From positions 1-11,964 of the forward strand of contig JAAUSP010000196.1 of NCBI GenBank assembly GCA_012032575.1: a stretch of DNA of 11,964 bases, written 5' to 3'. The DNA comes from Anaerolineales bacterium (GTDB taxonomy: Bacteria > Chloroflexota > Anaerolineae > 4572-78 > J111). Position numbers and translations under genes: made by a program. Shown piece after piece: positions 5,952 to 11,964 of this stretch; position 1 is the stretch's first letter; the number at the start of each line of letters is the position of its first letter. A model generated the notes under the pieces. It searched no databases and had not been told where the DNA came from. It worked only from the letters and a program-made list of their open reading frames with translations.

Positions 5952-8891
5952 ATGGCAGACTCTACTCAAAACCCCTATGTCGGCCCGCGCACCTTCACCC
6001 GGCAGGAAAGCAAGCGCTTTTTTGGGCGTGAGCGGGAAGCCCAGGAACTCTGCTCGCTGGTGATCTCGGAGCGGCTGACGCTCTTTTACGCCCAATCGGG
6101 CGCGGGCAAAAGCTCCCTCATCAACACCCGCCTGGCTCCCTTGTTGGAGGAAGCCGGTTTTGTGGTGCTGCCCATCAGCCGTGTCAGCGGCGATTTACCG
6201 CCGGAGGTCAGGCGGGTCAGCAATATCTTTATTTTTAACCTCATGCTGAGTCTGGAACGCGGCAGCGGCGCCCCCAACCGTCTGGTTGATCTATCTCTGG
6301 CTGACTTTTTGGCCCGTTTGACCAGCACCGACGGCGAAAATTATTGTTATGACCCTCAAGCAGAGCTTGACGGCGAGGCAGATGACGCAGCCCTGCATCA
6401 TGTTTTGATCATTGACCAGTTTGAAGAAATTATCACCACCCACCCGGAACGCTGGACGGACCGGGAAGATTTCTTCCGCCAGCTCAATGGGGCGATGGCC
6501 GCCGATCCTCTGCTGTGGGTCGTGCTGACCTTGCGCGAAGATTACGTCGCCGCGCTGGACCCCTACGCCCACCTTTTGGCGGGTAAACTCCAGGCTCGTT
6601 TTTATATGCAGCGCATGGGTAGCCAGGCCGCCCTGGAAGCAACCAGAAGACCGGCGGCGCAATATGGCCGGCCCTTTGCCCCCGGCGTGGCCGAGACGTT
6701 GATAGATAATTTGCGCCAGATTCGCGTGCCGGACCAACGCGAAACTCAGCCCGGTGAATTTATCGAGCCGGTGCAGTTGCAGGTGGTCTGCTTTCAGCTT
6801 TGGGAAAGTTTAGGGCCGGACTCCGCCCAAACCGAGATTACCGAGGCCGATTTGATCCGGCTGGCCGGCGGCCGCGACCTGGCCCAGTTTGTGGATAGGG
6901 CCTTGGCCAAGTTTTATGCCGACGCCATTGACCTGGTTTCGAGCGATGAGCCGGGCCGGACCGAGTTTGACCTGCACAACTGGTTTGAAAGCCAACTGAT
7001 TACCCCGGCTAAAACCCGCGCTTTGGTGCTGCAGGACCCGCAGAGTGGCGCAGTGGGTGAACTCCCCAAAAGTGTCATCGCCGCTTTGGAAAAACTGTTC
7101 CTGATCCGGGCCGAGTCCAGAGCGGGCGGCACCTGGTATGAGTTGGTGCATGATCGCTTCATTGATCCTATTTTGCAAGCCAATTGGGAATGGCAGCAGA
7201 ACCATCCCCTGATTATTGCCGCCCGCGACTGGCAAAAAACCGACTGGGACGAAAGCAAACTTTATCAGGGGGAGCCGTTAGCCGCGGCCTTCACTCATCC
7301 TGACGCCAAAATTGGGCTGGTGAAAGAATTTCTGGCCGAAAGCCGTAAAGCCGAAACTGCCAGAGAAGAGGCGATTAAACGGGAGCAGCGCCATCAGGTA
7401 TTGAAGTGGACCATTGGGATCATCGGTTTGCTGGCGGTCGCTGCTATCACCGCGGCGGTGGTGGCGGTCAATCAGGCCAATCTGGCCTACCAAAATGCCG
7501 GGGTTGCCGTGCAGCAAGAGGGCACGGCCAATGCCGAGCGATCTGCCGCCGATAAGGCCAGAGAAACAGCCCAGGCCGCCCAGGTCAAAGCCGAAGCCGA
7601 GCGCGACAGCGCCGCCGCCGCCGAATTCAATGCCCAGCAGCAGCGCGCCACTGCCGAAGCCGCCGGAACGGAGTCGGCGCAGCGCTTTAACAGCGTCAAA
7701 GGGTTTGCCACCGAGACTTTTTTTGTCAAACAAACTCTGGAAAGTGAGCAAAGTAAATCTGCTACCCTGGCCGCCAATCTGGCTGCCGTTTTAACGGCCC
7801 AGGCTCAAGCTCCGACCGCCACGGCTACCCCCACGCCGCTTCCCACGCCTTCCCCCGCAGTCACCGACGGTTCCTCAGAGGGTACGGAACCTGATGATAC
7901 GCCCACCCCAACTGTCACCCCTACGACCACCCCCGAAGAAGCCGGCAAAGCGACAGTCGCCGCGGCCCAAAGTCAACTGGCCCAGGTTCAGGCGGAACAA
8001 ACGGCAGTCGCCCAAACCAAGGCGACCAGCTCGGCCATTTCTTTTCCACCTCCGGGCCAAATAGTGTTCGTCTCAGATCGGTTGAGTCAGGCCGATTTAT
8101 ATATTATGAATGGGGACGGCAGCAATGTCATCCGTTTAACCGGCCAGGATAACAGTCTGGATGTCAATCCACTTTACCCTAAACCCAGTTATGGACCCGG
8201 TCAGCGGCATCAACTTATTTTTTCCAGCAAACGGGGCGACCGGCTCTCACTGACGGCCATTAATCTGGCGGGCCAAGACCCGGTTGACATCGGCGGGCGG
8301 GAGTGGGACAACTGGGACCCTTCTTTTGCTCCGGGTGGTCAGCAGCTTACCTTGGTGTCCTCTCGCAGCGGCCGACCGGAAATTTATACCATGCAGCTTG
8401 ATGGCTCCGAAGCGCAGCTTGTCACCAATGATCTGGTCAGGGCGACCATCGGCGGGCCGGTCAATATCGGTTCCCCGGTCTGGTCGCCCAACGGCCGGCG
8501 GATTGCCTTTGTCGTTTCGGAACGAGAAGCCCAATCTGATATTTGGTTGGTCAATGCCGATGGCACCAACCCGGAGCGGCTGACCCGGAGCGGCTCGGTT
8601 GACGCGAACCCGGTCTGGTCGCCGGATAGCCAGCAGCTTGCCTTTGTCAGCACCCGCGATGGCAATGTCGAGATTTATCTGGCCGATCTACTCAGTGGCG
8701 GAGCGGAACGTAACCTGACCAACTCCCCGTTTGATGAAAATTACCCGGCCTGGTCGCTCGATGGCAACTGGCTGGCCTTTTCCCGGTACACCACCAACAA
8801 CGAGATTTTTGTCATGACCCTTGACGGCAATAATGTCACCAACCTCACCAACAACAGCAGCTCCGATTGGTCCCCCGTTTGGACGCCGTAG
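5952..8891 (+). CDS. Transmembrane nSTAND1 NTPase with extracytoplasmic TolB-like propeller
   Basis: 979 residues. The opening NPYVGPRTFTRQESKRFFGR (7-26) is the nSTAND1 signature. The P-loop is AQSGAGKS (47-54), Walker B is VLIIDQFEE (151-159, D155), and a sensor-like VLTLREDY lies at 191-198. A helical STAND region runs to about 480, with the YELVHDRF motif near 396-403. One hydrophobic segment (about 484-506) follows a basic stretch (IKREQRHQVLKW), so the NTPase should be cytoplasmic and the rest outside. Beyond it come an Ala/Gln/Glu-rich coiled coil (about 508-615), a Pro/Thr linker (620-662), a second short helix and a TolB/WD40-type propeller (about 700-979). Propeller repeats are marked by VFVSDR..LYIMNGDG, LVSSRSGRPEIYTMQLDG, VWSPNGRRIAF and VWSPDSQQLAF. 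STAND proteins act as ATP-driven switches; the ligand here is unknown. It starts 7 bp after the SIR2-like gene (AGG about 8 nt before ATG) and is probably its regulator and sensor. Confidence 0.9.
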   Translation: MADSTQNPYVGPRTFTRQESKRFFGREREAQELCSLVISERLTLFYAQSGAGKSSLINTRLAPLLEEAGFVVLPISRVSGDLPPEVRRVSNIFIFNLMLSLERGSGAPNRLVDLSLADFLARLTSTDGENYCYDPQAELDGEADDAALHHVLIIDQFEEIITTHPERWTDREDFFRQLNGAMAADPLLWVVLTLREDYVAALDPYAHLLAGKLQARFYMQRMGSQAALEATRRPAAQYGRPFAPGVAETLIDNLRQIRVPDQRETQPGEFIEPVQLQVVCFQLWESLGPDSAQTEITEADLIRLAGGRDLAQFVDRALAKFYADAIDLVSSDEPGRTEFDLHNWFESQLITPAKTRALVLQDPQSGAVGELPKSVIAALEKLFLIRAESRAGGTWYELVHDRFIDPILQANWEWQQNHPLIIAARDWQKTDWDESKLYQGEPLAAAFTHPDAKIGLVKEFLAESRKAETAREEAIKREQRHQVLKWTIGIIGLLAVAAITAAVVAVNQANLAYQNAGVAVQQEGTANAERSAADKARETAQAAQVKAEAERDSAAAAEFNAQQQRATAEAAGTESAQRFNSVKGFATETFFVKQTLESEQSKSATLAANLAAVLTAQAQAPTATATPTPLPTPSPAVTDGSSEGTEPDDTPTPTVTPTTTPEEAGKATVAAAQSQLAQVQAEQTAVAQTKATSSAISFPPPGQIVFVSDRLSQADLYIMNGDGSNVIRLTGQDNSLDVNPLYPKPSYGPGQRHQLIFSSKRGDRLSLTAINLAGQDPVDIGGREWDNWDPSFAPGGQQLTLVSSRSGRPEIYTMQLDGSEAQLVTNDLVRATIGGPVNIGSPVWSPNGRRIAFVVSEREAQSDIWLVNADGTNPERLTRSGSVDANPVWSPDSQQLAFVSTRDGNVEIYLADLLSGGAERNLTNSPFDENYPAWSLDGNWLAFSRYTTNNEIFVMTLDGNNVTNLTNNSSSDWSPVWTP

Positions 8892-9049
8892 CGAGATAGA
8901 TCTGATAGGATTGCGCGTCCATTCAGCCAGATAACCATAGCCCGAAGGTAGCCTGGTGTTTAACTAATTTCCGACCAAATTAGGCCGATAACAACCTCAG
9001 GCATTATAACCCTGCTTCCATAGTTCAAAAAAGAGTCTCCTTTAAGATT
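8892..9049. other. Spacer after the nSTAND1 gene, one small hairpin only
   Basis: No open frame of interest, tRNA or clear terminator. CTAATTT (8964-8970) and AAATTAG (8977-8983) form a perfect 7-bp stem with a 6-nt loop but no T run follows, so it is not a convincing intrinsic terminator. How transcription ends after the nSTAND1 gene cannot be told. Confidence 0.45.
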
Positions 9050-9050
9050 G

Positions 9051-9082
9051 TTGCGTTACTTTTAGAATAGAGTAAAATGGAC
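9051..9082 (+). promoter_or_regulatory. Promoter candidate for selD
   Basis: TTGCGT (9051-9056) and TAAAAT (9073-9078) are separated by 16 bp and sit about 84 bp before the selD start. The -10 box is followed by GGAC, as at 4885 and 10249. Transcription from here would place the heptamer repeats at 9091-9149 in the 5' leader. Confidence 0.4.
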
Positions 9083-9090
9083 GTAGCTCA

Positions 9091-9149
9091 ATTGTCAATA
9101 ATCAACAATCAATGACCCATTCACAATTGACAATTTACTATTCACAATT
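9091..9149. repeat. Heptamer repeat array with inverted halves upstream of selD
   Basis: Consecutive 7-nt units from 9091 read ATTGTCA, ATAATCA, ACAATCA, ATGACCC, ATTCACA, ATTGACA, ATTTACT, ATTCACA. The first half contains ATTGTCAAT (9091-9099), the exact reverse complement of ATTGACAAT (9126-9134), so the array can fold back. Its units are of the same style as the array at 11479. It ends about 12 bp before the selD start codon. Confidence 0.7.
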
Positions 9150-9161
9150 AGAACGGGGGTG

Positions 9162-10220
9162 ATGGCGTTGACCGGCGAGAAAATCAAATTGACCGCCCTG
9201 GCCAAATGCGCGGGTTGAGCCAGTAAAATGGCCCCCGAGGCTTTGGCGCAGGTGCTGCGTCCTTTACACAATCTATTCAATGGCAATAGTCCGGCTAACC
9301 TGCTGGTGGGCTTGGGCGTGGCCGACGATGCGGCGGTCTACAAGCTGAACGACCAGCAAGCCATCATCAACACCCTCGACTTTTTTACGCCGGTGGTGGA
9401 TGATCCTTACGATTACGGGGCGATTGCCGCGGCCAACTCGATGAGCGATGTCTACGCTATGGGTGGAGAAGTCACCTTTGCCCTGAACGTCGGCGCGTTT
9501 CCGGCCAACATGGACCCGGCCATCATCACCGAAATTCTGCGCGGCGGGGCCGAAAAGGTCCTCGAAGCCGGAGCGGTGATTGCTGGCGGTCACACCGTGA
9601 CCGATGACGAACCCAAATACGGCCTGGCTGTAACCGGCCTGGTTCACCCCGACCGTATCTTTACCAAGGGCGGAGCCAAACCCGGCGATGTGCTGGTGCT
9701 GACCAAACCGCTCGGCACAGGGACTATCAGCACCGCCCTCAAGCGCGACCTGGCCGACCCGGCCCATGTAGCCGAAATGGTCGCCTCGATGAAGTGGCTC
9801 AACCGGGCGGCGGCGCAGGCCGGGCAAATGGTAGGCGGCATCAAATCGGCCACCGATATTACTGGCTTTGGTTTGCTGGGGCACGGGATGGAAATGGCCC
9901 AGGCGTCGGGCTGTAAATTTGTGTTGGAATTAAACCAGCTTCCCCTGCTCGATGGGGCGACCGGCTATGCGGCTCAATTTATCTTTCCCGGCGGCGCGTC
10001 GAATAACAAGATGTATTTTGAAAAAGATGTCACCTTTGCCCCCACCATCCCCGATGACCGGCAGTGGTTGCTGTGGGACCCGCAAACATCCGGGGGCTTG
10101 CTGCTGGCCGTTCCAGCCGAGCGGGTGACTGATTTTCAGCATAGCTGCGCCGAGCGGGATCAGCCGGCCTGGGTAATCGGGCAGGTAACCGCCGGCAGCG
10201 GGATTGAAGTTTTGCCCTGA
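9162..10220 (+). CDS. selD: Selenide, water dikinase (SelD), a selenoprotein with Sec19
   Basis: Makes selenophosphate from selenide and ATP, the selenium donor for selenocysteine-tRNA. 352 residues when the TGA at 9216-9218 is read as selenocysteine. The N-terminus is then KLTALAKCAGUASKMAPEAL, which matches the glycine-rich active-site loop of the family. Sec19 and Lys22 correspond to Cys17 and Lys20 of the E. coli enzyme. Metal and ATP site motifs follow: DDAAVY, LDFFTPVVDDPYDYG, then AAANSMSDVYAMGG, AGGHTVTDDEPKYGLAVTG, TDITGFGLLGH and DPQTSGGLLLAV. Length is normal for SelD. Start is ATG 9162, preceded by GGGGG (9155-9159); the spacing is short, so a GTG at 9159 or TTG at 9168 is possible. 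Automatic annotation would start at ATG 9228 and lose the catalytic loop. A bacterial SECIS-like hairpin lies at 9245-9261. Implies that selA, selB and selC exist elsewhere in the genome. Confidence 0.93.
9216..9218 (+). other. In-frame UGA selenocysteine codon of selD
   Basis: TGA lies in the middle of an otherwise continuous SelD reading frame, exactly at the position of the catalytic Cys/Sec. Coding similarity continues on both sides (LTALAKCAG before, ASKMAPEAL after). The reading is supported by the hairpin 33 nt downstream. Confidence 0.9.
9245..9261 (+). promoter_or_regulatory. Bacterial SECIS-like hairpin in selD
   Basis: GGCGCAG (9245-9251) pairs with CTGCGTC (9255-9261), six Watson-Crick pairs and one G-U, closing the loop GTG. 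The first loop base is G and it lies 33 nt after the UGA. Both fit the known bacterial SECIS rules: a G in the first two loop positions and the loop 16-37 nt downstream of UGA. SelB would bind here. Confidence 0.7.
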
Positions 10221-10227
10221 GCCAAAA

Positions 10228-10280
10228 CGTGTTGCGTCTTGCGTAAGGTAAAGTGGACGGAACACGCAATACGCAACACG
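10228..10280. repeat. Long inverted repeat of GTTGCGT heptamers between selD and the protease gene
   Basis: The left arm (10228-10244) and the reverse complement of the right arm (10264-10280) match at 16 of 17 positions. Each arm is built of 7-nt units: GTTGCGT, CTTGCGT on the left and ACGCAAT, ACGCAAC on the right. The 19-nt loop carries a promoter-like box (10249-10254). It begins 8 bp after the selD stop and is followed by AATAATTATTTTC, so it could also end selD transcription. Same type of element as at 1850, 9091 and 11479. Confidence 0.75.
10249..10258 (+). promoter_or_regulatory. Possible -10 box TAAAGTGGAC in the hairpin loop
   Basis: TAAAGT followed by GGAC resembles the boxes at 4885 and 9073. 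It lies about 90 bp before the protease start codon. No -35 box at proper spacing is clear because TTGCGT copies of the repeat occupy that area with spacers of 11 bp or less. Tentative. Confidence 0.25.
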
Positions 10281-10348
10281 AATAATTATTTTCTTGGAAC
10301 TGCCTAACTTTATTTACGCTACTGGATTTTGAACTTATAAGGTACTAA

Positions 10349-11476
10349 ATGACTGAGCCATCCCCAGGAAACCCCGGCGACCAACAGCCGCCCCGTCCCA
10401 ACGAGGACGACGCCCGCATTATCAACCCGATCAATATTGCCCGCGCCCGCCACGCCAGCGCTCACGGCCCCTCGGCGGTTGATAAAACGCGCCAGATCTC
10501 TATCAAGACCAGCCCTCAACCCAGTTCGACCAAATCATCCGGCAGTGCGACCGCGCTTTTGTTTGGGGTACTGCCCTGGCCTGAAACGACCGGCTGTTTG
10601 TGGGTGTCGCTGCTGGGGACTGTTTTTATTTTGGGGAGCGTGTTAGGCGGACTGGTCGGCGGGGGCTTAATTTTATGGGCCAACGATGCTCAGGTTGTCG
10701 TTTGGCGGAATACCCCCACGCCGACAATTTTTCCCACGCCAACCCCAATGCCGGTAGCTACTTCAACCTCTACCCCGACGCCGCTGCCACCCGCTGCCAC
10801 CGCCTCCACCGAGGACGTTATCGCCCAGATTATTCCTTCGGTGGTGACGGTAATCAACCAGCAGCCGCAGGCTTTTTCGGTCAACCCCCAGGATGGGCGG
10901 GTGGTCGGTTCCGGGGTCATTGTGGACAGCCGGGGATTTATCGCCACCAATCATCACGTGGTTGAGAATGCGGGCAGCTTGAGTGTGATTCTGGCTAACG
11001 GCCAAACGGTTGAGGCGCAGTTGATTACTTCTGATCCCTCGCGCGATTTGGCCGTACTTCGCGTCAATGTGACTGATTTACCGGCTATCATCTGGGGCGA
11101 TTCAAAAGCGGTTCGTCCGGGGCAAGGGGTTTACGCCATTGGCAGCCCCTTGGGGGATTTTCCCAGTTCGGTCAGTTTTGGCATTATCAGCGGCCTCAAC
11201 CGCGCCCTGGAAATCAACGAGCACGTGATTGACGGCCTGATCCAAACCGATGCGGCCATTAATCGGGGTAGTTCGGGCGGCCCGCTGGTGAACACCAGGG
11301 GCGAGGTCATTGGCATCAATACCTTTATCATCCGCGAGAGCGAGGATCGCGGAGTGGCCGAGGGGATTGCCTTTGCTATTCCGGCGACAGCGGCTCAATC
11401 GCTACTGGCCCCCTGGATTGCCGCCGCCAGCGGCGAGTCCGTGCCCATCCCCGCTTCCGGTGAGCCAGGAAACTGA
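10349..11476 (+). CDS. Membrane-anchored HtrA/DegP-type trypsin-like serine protease, no PDZ
   Basis: 375 residues. Cleaves misfolded or exported proteins in related families. A hydrophilic N-terminal region of about 80 residues precedes one membrane segment (about 84-111). A Pro/Thr linker follows (about 121-150), then a trypsin-like domain (about 155-360). The catalytic triad can be seen: His203 in TNHHVVENA, Asp233 in SRDLAVLRV and Ser309 in RGSSGGPLVN. The usual GNSGGPL is GSSGGPL here, a mild change that should not abolish activity. The protein ends without the PDZ domain usual in DegP/HtrA, so substrate gating must differ. Topology is probably N-inside with the protease outside, since the linker type is that of surface proteins here. 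ATG 10349 is preceded by AAGG (10339-10342) at 6 nt. The gene appears to be transcribed alone; an inverted repeat separates it from selD. Confidence 0.88.
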   Translation: MTEPSPGNPGDQQPPRPNEDDARIINPINIARARHASAHGPSAVDKTRQISIKTSPQPSSTKSSGSATALLFGVLPWPETTGCLWVSLLGTVFILGSVLGGLVGGGLILWANDAQVVVWRNTPTPTIFPTPTPMPVATSTSTPTPLPPAATASTEDVIAQIIPSVVTVINQQPQAFSVNPQDGRVVGSGVIVDSRGFIATNHHVVENAGSLSVILANGQTVEAQLITSDPSRDLAVLRVNVTDLPAIIWGDSKAVRPGQGVYAIGSPLGDFPSSVSFGIISGLNRALEINEHVIDGLIQTDAAINRGSSGGPLVNTRGEVIGINTFIIRESEDRGVAEGIAFAIPATAAQSLLAPWIAAASGESVPIPASGEPGN

Positions 11477-11478
11477 GT

Positions 11479-11567
11479 AATTGTGAATTGTGAATGATGA
11501 ATTGTGAATTGTGAACGGGAAGACATTTCATTAACAATTCACAATTGACAATTCACAATTGACAATT
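11479..11567. repeat. Five-unit AATTGTG heptamer hairpin between convergent genes
   Basis: The left arm has AATTGTG, AATTGTG, AATGATG, AATTGTG, AATTGTG (11479-11513). The right arm has AACAATT, CACAATT, GACAATT, CACAATT, GACAATT (11533-11567). Paired as a hairpin, about 30 of 35 positions match, with a loop of about 19 nt. The element starts 2 bp after the protease stop and ends 35 bp before the stop of the opposite-strand gene, so it may act as a bidirectional transcription barrier or terminator. Confidence 0.8.
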
Positions 11568-11602
11568 ATTTACCGCATTCCTCTCCGGTGGATTGCCACC
11601 GA

Positions 11603-11964
11603 TTATCTGACAAAACCAGGCGATGACCGGAAGAGGCAGGTCTGGCTTCGGTTGACCGCCCCCCACAGGAAAAATTGCAGATCATTCTGGACGCAGACTT
11701 CGCTGGGACTGTAATATTCCACCACCCGCTGCGTTTGGTATGCAACCCCCAGAGGGCGGCGCTCCCGGTACATCCAGATGCGATCAAAGGTAAGCTGGTC
11801 ATCGCGCTGCCACATCACCTCCGGTACCTGCGACAGGTAGAACAGGCTGCACAAAATTGGCGGCACGATCAATATTAAAACCAGGACAAACAGGCTTAGA
11901 TACCAGTTGAATTCTTGTTGGAATTTTAGTTGGTTCTTTACGCATGGTGTTTCATTAACCGAAA
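11603..11964 (-). CDS. Hypothetical one-pass membrane protein, 5' end outside the window
   Basis: The frame is open from the right edge to the TAA at 11605-11603, about 119 residues. It starts within the window as SVNETPCVKNQLKFQQEF, followed by one strong hydrophobic segment (YLSLFVLVLILIVPPILCSL) and then a soluble C-terminal region of about 75 residues. That region has WQRDDQLTFDRIWMYRERR, VVEYYSPSEVCVQNDLQFFL and NRSQTCLF; the spaced cysteines could pair if it is outside the cell. No ATG is found in this frame inside the window, so the start is beyond 11964; callers may pick the GTG at 11872, which cuts the membrane segment. I do not recognise the family. It converges on the protease gene, with a hairpin repeat between. 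Confidence 0.55.
   Translation of the reverse strand, partial: SVNETPCVKNQLKFQQEFNWYLSLFVLVLILIVPPILCSLFYLSQVPEVMWQRDDQLTFDRIWMYRERRPLGVAYQTQRVVEYYSPSEVCVQNDLQFFLWGAVNRSQTCLFRSSPGFVR

Noticed and set aside
9091..9149. CRISPR array
   Set aside because: Units are 7 nt and contiguous with no spacers; CRISPR repeats are longer and separated by unique spacers.
8892..9161. tRNA or other structured RNA in the spacer
   Set aside because: No acceptor stem, T-loop or anticodon arm pattern was found on either strand by eye.
9219..9234. GCC-AGTAAAAT-GGC hairpin as the SECIS
   Set aside because: Only three pairs and its loop starts 3 nt after the UGA, too close for a bacterial SECIS. The hairpin at 9245-9261 fits better.
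9228..10220. selD starting at ATG 9228
   Set aside because: This start removes the catalytic loop. The family match continues upstream through the TGA to ATG 9162.

Overview
The window looks like a stretch of chromosome from a Chloroflexota bacterium, probably Anaerolineae-like. This is inference from protein style, not from a marker gene. Envelope proteins carry long Pro/Thr linkers (TPTPTP, PTYTP), and there are an nSTAND1-type NTPase fused to a TolB-like propeller, a membrane-anchored HtrA-type protease and intergenic heptamer repeats. Coding sequence is GC-rich, except one visibly AT-richer small gene at 4364-4798. All genes run on the + strand except a partial one at the right edge.

Layout. 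3-844: 5'-incomplete envelope-type protein with two tandem OB-fold repeats, broken by an apparent one-base deletion near 92-95. 852-1790: two-pass membrane protein with a Pro/Thr linker and a C-terminal Ig-like domain. 1791-1917: spacer with a perfect 14-bp palindrome and inverted short repeats. 1918-4302: full-length ComEC/Rec2 DNA-uptake channel. 4364-4798: small DUF2283-like protein. 4872-4934: promoter and strong ribosome binding site. 4932-5944: SIR2-like protein split by a second apparent one-base deletion at 5573. 5952-8891: intact nSTAND1 NTPase with a transmembrane segment and a predicted extracytoplasmic propeller. 8892-9161: spacer with a promoter-like box and heptamer repeats. 9162-10220: selD, itself a selenoprotein, with in-frame UGA at codon 19 and a good bacterial SECIS hairpin. 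10228-10280: long inverted repeat. 10349-11476: trypsin-like serine protease lacking a PDZ domain. 11479-11567: five-unit heptamer hairpin between convergent genes. 11603-11964 (-): C-terminal part of a one-pass membrane protein of unknown function.

How the genes may work together. The OB-fold protein, Ig-like protein and ComEC could form an envelope DNA-handling group, though ComEC has its own spacer. The SIR2-like gene and the nSTAND1 gene are 7 bp apart behind one promoter. They read as a two-gene conflict or signalling module: an outside sensor, a cytoplasmic STAND switch and a SIR2-type (possibly NAD-consuming) effector. As read here, the effector is frameshifted. SelD implies that the organism decodes selenocysteine, with selA, selB and selC elsewhere. 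Four of the spacers carry related-style 7-8-nt-period repeats that fold back on themselves.
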